DNA from: an uncultured Erythrobacter sp.
GTDB taxonomy: Bacteria > Pseudomonadota > Alphaproteobacteria > Sphingomonadales > Sphingomonadaceae
NCBI RefSeq assembly: GCF_947502395.1
Contig: NZ_CANMZM010000003.1
Span: 496,001-560,000 of the forward strand
DNA: 64,000 nt
Direction: 5' to 3'
Each line of letters begins with the position of its first letter. Positions within the stretch are counted from its first letter, which is position 1. The notes below the pieces were generated by a model. It ran no database searches and had not been told where the DNA came from. It saw only the letters and a list, made by a program, of their open reading frames with translations. Both the position numbers and the translations under genes were made by a program. Of the stretch, positions 37,542-46,803 are shown piece by piece.

Positions 37542-38279
37542 CTAAGTCGCTCTTGCATCTCCGTAAAGGTGGATGTGCATCCGGTCTGACATGCGGTATC
37601 CCTTTTCGAGACACAGTGCAGAAAGCCACATTTGCCGTTCGCGTAAAGTGCTGGATTCAGTGCCTTCTGCCATCAGGAAAAGACGATCTCTGGGGATACG
37701 ATACTCCCGTTGGAGTGCATCGACTTCGCGCACATCCGATGGCTCAGCCACGACAAATTTGAAAAAAGCGCGCGGGTCGCCCGCAAAGAAGTCGAGTCGC
37801 TCGGGGATCAGGGCGAGCTCGGCCGGATTGCCTGAATGGGCGAGCTTGGGGCTGACATTGTACTGATCAACACGGATATCGATATGAGCCGAGGGACGCA
37901 CAGACCCGTTGGTCTCAATCTCCACCTCGATGTCGGGCAGAATGGCGAGCATATCTGCGAGCGGCCCACACTGTATCAGCGGCTCACCACCGGTGATAAC
38001 AAGCCGTTTCTGACCCAAAGCCGCCACCTTTGCCGCTGCTTTCTCTGGAGAGAGCTTCACCTGATTGGCACTACGATCATAATGTACGCCATCGCGGTGC
38101 GGGCGATTATCGCCTTCAAAGCGCCAAGTGTAGGCGGTGTCGCACCACTGGCAGGCGAGATTGCAGCGCGAGAGGCGGATAAAGGCGACCGGCGTACCCA
38201 TGCTTGGCCCTTCGCCCTGGAGGCTGGCGAAAATTTCAGGACCGCCCGAATCGTCAGTTGCAAGAACCAAATCAGCCAT
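37542..38279 (-). CDS. queE: 7-carboxy-7-deazaguanine synthase
   Basis: FASLQGEGPSMGTPVAFIRLSRCNLACQWCDTAYTW (radical SAM CxxxCxxC-type motif), VITGGEPLIQ, VEIETNGS; ATG at 38279. Confidence 0.94.
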   Translation of the reverse strand: MADLVLATDDSGGPEIFASLQGEGPSMGTPVAFIRLSRCNLACQWCDTAYTWRFEGDNRPHRDGVHYDRSANQVKLSPEKAAAKVAALGQKRLVITGGEPLIQCGPLADMLAILPDIEVEIETNGSVRPSAHIDIRVDQYNVSPKLAHSGNPAELALIPERLDFFAGDPRAFFKFVVAEPSDVREVDALQREYRIPRDRLFLMAEGTESSTLRERQMWLSALCLEKGYRMSDRMHIHLYGDARAT

Positions 38280-38315
38280 CAATGCATGCTTTCGCTCTGT
38301 GCGCGGAAAAAACAC

Positions 38316-38354
38316 GTTTGAGACACTTGAGACACTGTCTTAGTTCTAAAAACC
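38316..38354 (-). promoter_or_regulatory. 39-nt conserved element upstream of queE (copy 2)
   Basis: Minus strand GGTTTTTAGAACTAAGACAGTGTCTCAAGTGTCTCAAAC; same orientation to the gene as copy 1; ends 36 nt before the queE ATG. Confidence 0.6.
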
Positions 38355-38484
38355 AATCGATCACAGAGGGTCCCTTTAATCGGTTTTGCCGATGGAGGGC
38401 AAAGAGGCGGCGGAGCGGTTCATACCTGTCCTATGCCACGAGGGGCCATGGTAGGAAAGAATGCCTCCTGCGAAGCCCCTTCGA

Positions 38485-41391
38485 TCAACCCAATCGCGCC
38501 AGCGCTGCGGTCAAGCGTCCGACCTCGCCCTGGTGGTGGGCGAAGTCGGTCTTGGCTTTCTCCACTGCCTCGGGCTTGGCGCGTTCGACAAAGTTGGCGT
38601 TGGAGAGCCTGCCTTCGAGCGACTTTGCTTCCTTTTGTGAGGCGGCGAGGGCCTTTTCTAGGCGGGCCTTTTCCTCAGCGATGTCGATGATGCCTTCGAG
38701 TGGGATCACGAAGATATCGCCCAGCGCTGTTACCTGCATGGCAGGGCCTGTTGGCGCTTCGCCGACGGTGACCGGGGTGAGGCGGGCAATGCGTTCAATC
38801 GCGGCGCTCGAACGCTCGATTGTGCTTGCGGCAAGGGCGCTTGCCTCTGGTACAAAGGCCGCCAGTTTCGCGCCCGGTGAAATTCCGAGTTCGTTTTTGG
38901 CGCTGCGCACATTAGTGGTGAGGTCGATCACCCAGTCGATCGCGTCGGTTGCTTCTTTCGAGGTTTCACCGCGCGGACTTGGCCATTTGGCGGTGATAAG
39001 GTCGTAGGACCGCTCGCCCCCACTATTCTTGGCCTGGGCATGCCAAAGTTCTTCGGTGATGAAGGGCATAAAGGGGTGGAGCATGACAAGGATCTGATCG
39101 AGCGCCCATCCGGCAACCTCGCGGGTTTCGGATTGCGGGCTCCAGTCGCTCCCCTCGTCATTCCGGCGTAGGCCGGAATCCAGACTGGCTGGCGCACCCT
39201 TATCTCCTTGGACCCCGGCCTGCGCCGGGGTGACGGGGGTAAGAACCGGCTTGATAAGCTCCAAGTACCAGTCGCAGAACTTCGACCATGTGAACTGATA
39301 GATCGCATTGGCAGCCGCATCGAAACGCAAGTCTTCCATTGCGCTTTCAATCTCGGCACAAACCGCTTGAACCTCGCCGATGATCCATTGGTTGGCGGCG
39401 AGTTTGGCTTTGGGCGCGCGCACCGTGGTGGATTTGCCGATACCGTTGGATTGGCAAAAGCGCGTGGCATTCCAGAGTTTTGTGGCAAAGTTGCGGTATC
39501 CTTCGACCCGCTTTTCATCCATCTTGATGTCGCGGCCTTGGCTCTCCATCGCAGCCATAAAGAAGCGCAATGCGTCCGCGCCATATTGGTCGATCAGGCC
39601 AAGCGGATCGACGACATTGCCCTTGGACTTGGACATTTTCGCGCCGTCTGCTGCGCGCACAAGGCCGTGGAGATACAGGCGCGGCCATGGGGCCTGACCC
39701 ATATTGTAATTGCCCATCATCATCATGCGCGCATCCCAGAAGAATAGGATGTCGAACCCGGAGATGAGGAGTGAGTTAGGGAAGTGTTTTGAGAGCAGGT
39801 CCGTATTCTCTTCCCAAACACCCGTTCGTGCTGAGCCTGTCGAAGCACGCGCGCGCCCTTCGACAGGCTCAGGGCGAACGGGGTTGTATTGTGTCTCGGG
39901 CCAACTAAGCGTTGCAAACGGCCAAAGCGCGGATGAGAACCATGTGTCGAGCACGTCGTTGTCACGAGTGAGTGCAACGCCTTCGCCCGCTTGAGCCTGC
40001 GCTTCTTCCTCGCTCATCGCGACATAAACGCCACCGTTTTCGTCGAACCAAGCTGGGATGCGGTGCCCCCACCACAGCTGGCGGCTCACACACCATGGCT
40101 GGATATTCTCCATCCAGTTGAAGAAGGTCTTCTCCCAAGACTTGGGCACGATTTCGATGGTCCCGTCGCGCACCTGCTTGATCGGAGCTTCGGCCAATTT
40201 CGCCGCATCGACATACCATTGATCAGTCAGCCATGGCTCGATCACCACACCGCCGCGGTCTCCAAACGGCGTCGCGATTTGGCGCGGTTCGGCGTCGGAG
40301 ACGACCTCCTCGCCTTTCTTGTTTTTCGACACATGCGGGATGAGGAAGCCGTCCGCCTTCAACCGCTCAACCACGGCTTCACGGGCGCCGTCGACCTTAT
40401 CGCGGCGGAAACGGTGGAGGCCGATAAATTCGTCCGGCACCAGGCCGTCCGAAGTCTGGCAAACGTCGCCATTCCCATCGAGCATGTTGAGCATCTCGCC
40501 CGCCTCGATGCCAGCACGCTTGCCAACGTCAAAGTCGTTGAAGTCATGCCCCGGCGTGATCTTCACCGCGCCCGAACCCAGCTCGGGATCGGCGTGTTCA
40601 TCGGCTACGATCGGAATGCGGCGGCCTGTGATTGGGAGCATCACGTGCTTGCCAACAACGCTGGCGTAGCGCTCATCATCGGGGTGAACCGAGACCGCCA
40701 TATCGGCGAGCATCGTTTCAGGGCGCGTGGTCGCAACTTCGATGTAATCGCGCCCATCCGCCAGCGTCTCACCATCGGCAAGCGGATATTTGAAGTGCCA
40801 GAAACCGCCGGCAATCGTCTGCGTTTCCACCTCAAGGTCGGAAATCGCGGTCTTGAGCTTGGGGTCCCAATTCACCAGCCGCTTGTCGCGGTAGATCAGG
40901 CCATCGTTGTAGAGGTTCACAAAGGTCTTCAAGACAGCCTTGGTGAAGTGCTCGTCCATGGTGAACTGCTCGCGTGACCAGTCCATCGAGCAACCCAACC
41001 GGCGAAGCTGCGTGGTTATGGTCCCGCCGCTTTCGGCTTTCCATTCCCACACCTTATCGACGAATTCCTCGCGCGAATAATTGGTGCGCTTGTCTTGGCG
41101 CTCTTCCATCTGCCGTTCCACCACCATCTGCGTGGCGATCCCGGCGTGGTCGGTGCCCACTACCCACAAAGCATCCTTGCCGCGCAGGCGCTCATAACGG
41201 ATCACGATATCTTGAAGCGTGTTGTCGAGCGCGTGGCCGATATGGAGCGAGCCCGTCACATTTGGCGGAGGGTTCACAATGGTGAAGGGTTCCGCATCCG
41301 GGCGCTCGGGACGGAAGCCGCCGGTGCTCTCCCAATGCTGATACCATCGCTGCTCAATGTCAGCCGGATTGAAGGTTGTGGGTAGGCTCAT
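38485..41391 (-). CDS. valS: Valyl-tRNA synthetase carrying two in-frame palindromic-repeat insertions
   Basis: [68 protein letters not shown]; inserted peptides [25 protein letters not shown] and [22 protein letters not shown]. Confidence 0.97.
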   Translation of the reverse strand: MSLPTTFNPADIEQRWYQHWESTGGFRPERPDAEPFTIVNPPPNVTGSLHIGHALDNTLQDIVIRYERLRGKDALWVVGTDHAGIATQMVVERQMEERQDKRTNYSREEFVDKVWEWKAESGGTITTQLRRLGCSMDWSREQFTMDEHFTKAVLKTFVNLYNDGLIYRDKRLVNWDPKLKTAISDLEVETQTIAGGFWHFKYPLADGETLADGRDYIEVATTRPETMLADMAVSVHPDDERYASVVGKHVMLPITGRRIPIVADEHADPELGSGAVKITPGHDFNDFDVGKRAGIEAGEMLNMLDGNGDVCQTSDGLVPDEFIGLHRFRRDKVDGAREAVVERLKADGFLIPHVSKNKKGEEVVSDAEPRQIATPFGDRGGVVIEPWLTDQWYVDAAKLAEAPIKQVRDGTIEIVPKSWEKTFFNWMENIQPWCVSRQLWWGHRIPAWFDENGGVYVAMSEEEAQAQAGEGVALTRDNDVLDTWFSSALWPFATLSWPETQYNPVRPEPVEGRARASTGSARTGVWEENTDLLSKHFPNSLLISGFDILFFWDARMMMMGNYNMGQAPWPRLYLHGLVRAADGAKMSKSKGNVVDPLGLIDQYGADALRFFMAAMESQGRDIKMDEKRVEGYRNFATKLWNATRFCQSNGIGKSTTVRAPKAKLAANQWIIGEVQAVCAEIESAMEDLRFDAAANAIYQFTWSKFCDWYLELIKPVLTPVTPAQAGVQGDKGAPASLDSGLRRNDEGSDWSPQSETREVAGWALDQILVMLHPFMPFITEELWHAQAKNSGGERSYDLITAKWPSPRGETSKEATDAIDWVIDLTTNVRSAKNELGISPGAKLAAFVPEASALAASTIERSSAAIERIARLTPVTVGEAPTGPAMQVTALGDIFVIPLEGIIDIAEEKARLEKALAASQKEAKSLEGRLSNANFVERAKPEAVEKAKTDFAHHQGEVGRLTAALARLG
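39152..39239. repeat. Interspersed palindromic repeat inside valS (CGTCATTCCGGC...GGAATCCAG / TGGACCCCGGCC...GGGGTGACGG type)
   Basis: CGTCATTCCGGCGTAGGCCGGAATCCAG and TGGACCCCGGCCTGCGCCGGGGTGACGG; encodes [27 protein letters not shown] on the minus strand. Confidence 0.85.
39821..39883. repeat. Interspersed palindromic repeat inside valS (TTCGACAGGCTCAGG type)
   Basis: Arms CCCGTTCGTGCTGAGCCTGTCGAAGC (39821-39846) and GCCCTTCGACAGGCTCAGGGCGAACGGG (39855-39882); encodes [22 protein letters not shown]. Confidence 0.9.
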
Positions 41392-41485
41392 TTTTTAAGG
41401 CTCGCTAACGCTAGCGGGCTAGACCACCCGCTCTTTTTCATCCCCATGCCAATCCGCTGGGTGCAGTGCAACATTTCTTGGGTTT

Positions 41486-42166
41486 TCAAGCCAAATGGGC
41501 GTCAATCTCGGCATTGGCCTTCGCGCGCAATTGCCGCTTGCAATCGCGAAAGGCGGGCTGGGCGGCGAGTTCTTCGGCGCGGGCGAGGGCGGTTTCGATG
41601 AGCGCATCGGCATCCACCACTTCGTCCACCAGGCCGGTGGCAATGGCATCCTGCGGCGCGAAAAGCTGAGACGTTAGCGCCAAGCGCCTACGCCAGACCG
41701 GATCGAGCCAATGGTCGATAATCGCCTGAGGCACTGGCGGAAACGCGAGGCCTGCTTTGGCTTCAGGAAGGCCGATTTTGTAGTCTCCTTCTGCGGCGAC
41801 AACCCAGTCTGCGCACAAAGTGATGATCCCGCCTGCGCCAATCGTATGCCCATTGACGGCGCAGACGAAGGCGCAAGGAAGCCGGTGAAGTTCGGCCGCA
41901 ACCTGATTGATGGCGGCTCTTGCGCGAGTTATCCCCTCAGCATCCAGCGATGCTGCGACCTTCACATCCATGCCTCGAGTGAAGTCATCACCCGCTCCGG
42001 TCAGCACAATCGCGTGCGTCGCCGGATCATGGCCCAGCTCGCGAATCTGCTGTGTGGCTGGCTCGAGCATTTCGGCAAACACTGCGTTGTAGGGCGGATT
42101 GTCTAGAGTCACGAGGTGAACCCCCTCGCGTTGTTCAACATGAAAATACTCATGGTTCGTGCTCAT
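41486..42166 (-). CDS. Enoyl-CoA hydratase/isomerase (crotonase) family protein
   Basis: VHLVTLDNPPYNAVFAEML, AIVLTGAGDDFTRGMDV, CAFVCAVNGHTIGAGGIITLCADWVVAAEGDYKIGLPEAKAGLAFP. Confidence 0.88.
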   Translation of the reverse strand: MSTNHEYFHVEQREGVHLVTLDNPPYNAVFAEMLEPATQQIRELGHDPATHAIVLTGAGDDFTRGMDVKVAASLDAEGITRARAAINQVAAELHRLPCAFVCAVNGHTIGAGGIITLCADWVVAAEGDYKIGLPEAKAGLAFPPVPQAIIDHWLDPVWRRRLALTSQLFAPQDAIATGLVDEVVDADALIETALARAEELAAQPAFRDCKRQLRAKANAEIDAHLA

Positions 42167-42275
42167 GGTAGAACGTTCCTATTGTCGTGCGATCGCGTCG
42201 AGACCATGCCCATCTGTGCAGGGATTCAACAGGATGCTTGTGAAGCTTGCAATTTCCTAGCATACCCTATCGGCA

Positions 42276-43388
42276 ATGTATGGGGCCGTGACCTACTCCT
42301 TGGAAGACGCCGAAGCTGGCACCACTCGGCTCGTGCTCGGTGGACAACTTCTTGTGTCCTCCGTTGGTCCGTTTGAACAGGAAATCGATCGGTTTGACGG
42401 CGAGATCGCAGAGATCGACCTGTCAGGCGTTGACGAGATGGACACAACTGGCGCTTGGGTCGTCTCGCGTCTTGCCAATCAACATTCAAGTACGATCACC
42501 GGAGCCAGCGAAACAGCCACGCATCTTCTGAAAGCGGTTGAGGTTGCGGGAGGTGACGGAGAGTTATGCCCCGCTGTCGTGCCGGTCTGGGAACGGGTCC
42601 CGCTGGCCCTTGGTGAGAAAGTCTATGCTGCTCGCGGCGGCATGCTTGGCGTCGTTAGCTTTCTTGGTGCAATCCTTGTCGGATTTGGCAGTATTATTCG
42701 CAAGCCCTCGAGCATGCCCTTTCGCGCGGTTGTGCGGCAGATGGAGATGGTCGGGGTGTCGGCTCTCCCGATTATCGGTTTGATGAGCTTTCTGATCGGC
42801 ATCGTGATTGCACAACAAGGTGCTGTGCAATTGCAGCAGTTTGGTGCGGAGACTTTAACAGTGAACCTCGTTGGCCGCATTACCTTGCGTGAACTTGGCG
42901 TTTTGATGACCGCTATCATGGTGGCGGGCCGTTCCGGCAGCGCCTTTGCGGCGCAAATCGGCACGATGAAGCTTACCGAGGAAGTCGATGCGATGCGCAC
43001 CATCGGTATTTCTCCGATTGTGCAATTGGTGATCCCGCGGATTCTTGCCTGTACCTTCATGATGATCCTCTTGGGCTTCTATTCAAGCATCGTTGGAATC
43101 ATCGGAGGAGCGGTTATCGGACAGGTCGCTTTGGGCATTCCTTTCTTTACCTTCCTTGAGCGTATACAAGAGGTCGTTCCACTCCACGATGTGTGGGTCG
43201 GCTTGGTCAAGGCACCGGTTTTCGGTCTGATTGTCGCACTTGCAGGCTGTTATCACGGGATGCAGGTCAAAGGTAACTCCGAGGAAGTCGGTATCCGCAC
43301 TACAATGGCTGTGGTCTCTGCGATCTTCGCGGTGATCGTATTGGACGCGTTCTTCGCGGTGTTCTTCACCGAAGTGGGTTGGGGGTAA
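42276..43388 (+). CDS. MlaE-type ABC transporter permease with N-terminal STAS domain
   Basis: N-terminal STAS-like AEIDLSGVDEMDTTGAWVVSRL; MlaE core GVSALPIIGLMSFLIGIVIAQQGAVQLQQFGAETLTVNLVGRITLRELGVLMTAIMVAGRSGSAFAAQIGTMKLTEEVDAMRTIGI. Confidence 0.93.
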   Translation: MYGAVTYSLEDAEAGTTRLVLGGQLLVSSVGPFEQEIDRFDGEIAEIDLSGVDEMDTTGAWVVSRLANQHSSTITGASETATHLLKAVEVAGGDGELCPAVVPVWERVPLALGEKVYAARGGMLGVVSFLGAILVGFGSIIRKPSSMPFRAVVRQMEMVGVSALPIIGLMSFLIGIVIAQQGAVQLQQFGAETLTVNLVGRITLRELGVLMTAIMVAGRSGSAFAAQIGTMKLTEEVDAMRTIGISPIVQLVIPRILACTFMMILLGFYSSIVGIIGGAVIGQVALGIPFFTFLERIQEVVPLHDVWVGLVKAPVFGLIVALAGCYHGMQVKGNSEEVGIRTTMAVVSAIFAVIVLDAFFAVFFTEVGWG

Positions 43389-43399
43389 GGACCTGGGCC

Positions 43400-44224
43400 A
43401 TGGCATTTGACGAATCAGAAGCCCCGCACGAGCGTTTTTGCCTTGAACCGCCCATTGTGGTGAGTGGCCTCGTCAATCGCTTTGGCGACTTTGCTGTCCA
43501 CGACGGGCTCAACCTTGAGGTGTGCCGGGGTGAAATTCTCGGAGTCGTCGGCGGATCAGGTACAGGCAAGTCGGTGCTAATGCGCTCCATCATTGGGCTG
43601 CAACAACCGACAGCTGGTAATATTGACGTTCTGGGACGGCGAATTACCGACACGGACCTTGATCAGCGGGTTGGCGTGCGCAGACGCTGGGGTGTTCTGT
43701 TTCAGGGCGGGGCGCTGTTTTCGACCCTCACCGTGGGTGAGAATGTCGAAGTACCGCTCAAGGAATTCTATCCCAATATCTCGCCCAGACTTCGGCGCGA
43801 AATTGCGCGCTACAAAGTCCTTTTGTCAGGATTGCCGGAAGAAGCGGTGCTGAAGTATCCCAGTGAGCTTTCGGGAGGAATGAAGAAGAGGGCAGGGCTA
43901 GCGCGTGCGCTCGCGCTTGATCCTGAGCTCTTGTTTTTGGACGAGCCCACCGCCGGGCTCGATCCAATTGGCGCAGCAGCCTTTGATAGGCAGACGCGTG
44001 ACCTCAAAGAAACGCTGGGCCTTACCGTCTTCCTGATCACCCACGATCTCGACACTCTTTACGAGATTTGCGACCGGGTCGCTGTGCTAGCGGATAAGCA
44101 AGTCATCGCAGTGGGGACGATCCCTGAGCTTTTGGAAACAGGTCATCCATGGATCGAGGAATACTTCAACGGACCTCGGGGGCGCTCCGCGCTTGCCTCA
44201 CAAGAGCGGGCGCATTCGGCATAG
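43400..44224 (+). CDS. MlaF-type ABC transporter ATP-binding protein
   Basis: Walker A VVGGSGTGKSVLMRSIIGL, signature LSGGMKKRAGLARALALDPELLFLDEPTAGLDP. Confidence 0.94.
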   Translation: MAFDESEAPHERFCLEPPIVVSGLVNRFGDFAVHDGLNLEVCRGEILGVVGGSGTGKSVLMRSIIGLQQPTAGNIDVLGRRITDTDLDQRVGVRRRWGVLFQGGALFSTLTVGENVEVPLKEFYPNISPRLRREIARYKVLLSGLPEEAVLKYPSELSGGMKKRAGLARALALDPELLFLDEPTAGLDPIGAAAFDRQTRDLKETLGLTVFLITHDLDTLYEICDRVAVLADKQVIAVGTIPELLETGHPWIEEYFNGPRGRSALASQERAHSA

Positions 44225-44280
44225 AGTTATGGACAGGTGGGCGCGAAGCTGCGCATAGGAGAGTGGCATGGAAGCTTTGA

Positions 44281-45228
44281 ATGGAAACTAGAGCTAATCA
44301 TCTTTGGGTAGGCGCGATCACGCTAGCGCTGCTTGTTGCGCTCGCTGCCTTTATCGTTTGGATTGCTCGGCTTAATCAAGGCGCGGTCAACGAATACGAT
44401 ATCTTCTACAAACAATCCGTGGCGGGTCTCGCGAACGGCAGTCAGGTCTCATACGCTGGTGTACCTGTGGGCCAAGTGCGACAGATCGCTCTGTCGGCCG
44501 AAGACCCTGAATTCGTCCGTGTCCGCATTCGAATCCGCGATGAAGTGCCTATTCTGGTCGGTACTGAGGCGAGCATTCAGGCGAGCTTTACCGGCGTGTC
44601 GACCATTCTTCTGGATGGTGCGCGCAAAGATTCGCCAGCCATTACATGTGAAACCACTGCGTGCCCGGAAGGGCGTCCGGTGATCCCCCCCGGTCGTGGA
44701 GGCTTTGGTGAGATTGTTGCCAATGCTCCACTATTGCTAGAGCGCCTCACGACGCTGACCGAGCAGCTGAACACGATCTTCGGGCCGGAGAACCAAGAGG
44801 AACTGGCCGGTATTCTGGCAAACTCAAACCGTCTGACCCGTGAACTCGCTGACGCGGCACCGCGCCTTGAAGGCACATTCGACGATCTTCAAGGTGCGTT
44901 GAAAGAAGCGAGCGAGGCATTGGATGCATTTGAGAAGGTTTCTCTTACAACCAATGAGTTGTTGGATGCCGAGGGTCCCAAACTCGCTCAAGAGCTGAGC
45001 GAGACACTGGCGTCTGCCAATCAGGCTGCGGCCTCGCTTTCGGCTGTGCTCGAAGATACCCGACCTGCGGCACGTGCCTTGAGTGAGACCACTTTGCCGA
45101 CGGTGGAAGCAACCCTGCAGGATTTGCGCGCTACGAGCCGTTCTTTGCGGACGGTCACCGATCGGCTTGAAGCCGAAGGAGCGGCATCGTTGATCGGCAG
45201 ACGTCCATTGCCGGAGTATGAGCCATGA
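44281..45228 (+). CDS. MlaD/MCE-domain protein
   Basis: N-terminal TM METRANHLWVGAITLALLVALAAFIVW; MCE domain YDIFYKQSVAGLANGSQVSYAGVPVGQVRQIAL. Confidence 0.92.
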   Translation: METRANHLWVGAITLALLVALAAFIVWIARLNQGAVNEYDIFYKQSVAGLANGSQVSYAGVPVGQVRQIALSAEDPEFVRVRIRIRDEVPILVGTEASIQASFTGVSTILLDGARKDSPAITCETTACPEGRPVIPPGRGGFGEIVANAPLLLERLTTLTEQLNTIFGPENQEELAGILANSNRLTRELADAAPRLEGTFDDLQGALKEASEALDAFEKVSLTTNELLDAEGPKLAQELSETLASANQAAASLSAVLEDTRPAARALSETTLPTVEATLQDLRATSRSLRTVTDRLEAEGAASLIGRRPLPEYEP

Positions 45229-45848
45229 TTACCACGCGCCCATTGGCGGGACTTATCGCCGCAAGCCTTCTCTTGAGTGGCTGTGTCAGCATTGGTGGTG
45301 GGGGTGAGCCACCAGAGAGCCTGCTAACGCTAACTGCTTCCGCCAGCGCACCAGCAGGTTCAGGCGCAGTGTCCGGCGTTGAAGGCAGCGAAGGCGCGAT
45401 TGCCGTGCTTACGCCGGAAGTTCCGGCCAAGCTCAATGTGATCCGCGTGCCTGTGACGGTTTCGGCCACTGAGATAGCCTATCTGCCCGAGGCGGTGTGG
45501 ATTGAGAAACCTGCGCACCTTTTCCGCAAACTGCTGGGCGAGACTTTGCGAACAGCCTCAGGTGAGCCTCAGGCACTTTTGGTGCTCGACACTGATGATA
45601 CGCCGTTGCGGGCGACACAATCACTTCGCGGCACGCTGATCGACATGGGGTATGAGGCGGCGAACTCTGCGGTTGTGGTACGGTTTGAGGCGGTCCATAC
45701 AAATAGCGACGGCAAAGTTATGTCGCGCCGGTTCGAAGCGCGGGAAGAAGGCGTATTGCCAACAGCCGCGTCCGTCGGACCCGCACTGAATACGGCCGCG
45801 AATGCCGTTGCTAAGGACGTGGCGGCTTGGGTGAAGTCGTCGCAATAG
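45225..45848 (+). CDS. ABC-type transport auxiliary lipoprotein (PqiC-like)
   Basis: Lipobox LLLSGC near N-terminus; 4-nt overlap with MCE gene; IAYLPEAVWIEKPAHLFRKLLGETLR. Confidence 0.85.
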   Translation: MITTRPLAGLIAASLLLSGCVSIGGGGEPPESLLTLTASASAPAGSGAVSGVEGSEGAIAVLTPEVPAKLNVIRVPVTVSATEIAYLPEAVWIEKPAHLFRKLLGETLRTASGEPQALLVLDTDDTPLRATQSLRGTLIDMGYEAANSAVVVRFEAVHTNSDGKVMSRRFEAREEGVLPTAASVGPALNTAANAVAKDVAAWVKSSQ

Positions 45849-45853
45849 ACTTT

Positions 45854-46549
45854 TCAGTCCTGCGCCAGCTCCCAGAATTCACGTGCCTTGAGAAAATCGC
45901 CTGTGCGTTTTTCGCGCCGTTCTTCGGCTTCCTCATCGCGGCCCCATTCCTCCGCCTGCCATTCTTCTTCGAGGCTCGCGGCTTGCCACAGGGCAAGCGC
46001 GTCCGCGTCCCGCTGAGCTGAGCTAAGCCCGGTGATGAGCGAGGCGGCGAGGTGGGTCATCATCTCGATTGAAGCGAGAGCAAAGGAGCTGTGGCCGCCG
46101 AGCACCTTGCGCAATTGGGTAAGCGTCTTTTCGCTCTGAGGGTGATGGATAATGCCAGAAATACGAACGAATTCAACGCGGTGCCGCGTTTCGAAAGCGC
46201 TCACAATCGGTTCCCACACCTCTTGCTGGCGCGCAAAAAGCGGTTCATCCGGATCGGCCCGGTAGAGCAGCGTGTCGGTGTCTCCATAGGCCACGGTCTT
46301 GTCGATCAATGCCCCAGGGTCGGGGCTCACCATATCAATGGCGTAGTCGGCCATATCGCGAAGCGGCATGGTCTGTGGATCGATCTTCTCACCTTGGCCT
46401 GCCCATTCCGCGGCGAGAGCATCAGCAAGAGCCTTCGTCGGCACCACTTGCGGCGTGCCTTTGACCGTCTTGATCGCGCGCGTGTCGAGCGTGATCTGCC
46501 AACCGCTTTCGACCTCGTTTACCGAGACCTTTTTGTAGAATCGTTTCAT
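45854..46549 (-). CDS. ATP12-family F1-ATPase assembly chaperone
   Basis: MKRFYKKVSVNEVESGWQITLDTRAIKTVKGTPQVVPTKALADALAAEWAGQGEKIDPQTMPL. Confidence 0.9.
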   Translation of the reverse strand: MKRFYKKVSVNEVESGWQITLDTRAIKTVKGTPQVVPTKALADALAAEWAGQGEKIDPQTMPLRDMADYAIDMVSPDPGALIDKTVAYGDTDTLLYRADPDEPLFARQQEVWEPIVSAFETRHRVEFVRISGIIHHPQSEKTLTQLRKVLGGHSSFALASIEMMTHLAASLITGLSSAQRDADALALWQAASLEEEWQAEEWGRDEEAEERREKRTGDFLKAREFWELAQD

Positions 46550-46560
46550 CTGTCGCTTGC

Positions 46561-46803
46561 CTAAAGTTCGCCTCTATCGCCCGCTTTCCAGCGACGGACC
46601 AGAAGGGGGGGAACAAAGAAGAAGGCGAGTAGCCCTGCTACCGCCAGCACCACGCCAAGGGCATAGGGTAAGTCCACCGCGCCTTGGGCCACCGCAATGC
46701 CCAGAATGACCGAGATCACCGCGCCAATGCGGACTAGGTTCATCAAGGTGTAGCGCTTGGCCGCCACCACTTCTTCGGGAGTAGGGGCGGGAGCCATGGT
46801 CAC
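46561..46803 (-). CDS. Small two-TM membrane protein, unknown function
   Basis: 80 aa, two hydrophobic stretches (LVRIGAVISVILGIAVAQGAV; YALGVVLAVAGLLAFFFVPPLLV); ATGA overlap with HAD gene. Confidence 0.75.
   Translation of the reverse strand: MTMAPAPTPEEVVAAKRYTLMNLVRIGAVISVILGIAVAQGAVDLPYALGVVLAVAGLLAFFFVPPLLVRRWKAGDRGEL

Noticed and set aside
34041-38279. Claiming a full known defence system (e.g. Sir2-HerA type or a dpd 7-deazaguanine DNA-modification island)
   Set aside because: No Sir2, DUF4297, NurA, dpd genes, integrase or other defence genes adjacent; HerA and TIR genes are convergent; queE is explained by tRNA queuosine synthesis.
39991-40977. 328-aa plus-strand ORF
   Set aside because: Antisense to valS catalytic core; shadow ORF.
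44268-44290. Start codon ATG at 44268 for the MCE gene
   Set aside because: That frame terminates after seven codons (ATGGAAGCTTTGAATGGAAACTAG); ATG at 44281 gives the TM-MCE protein.
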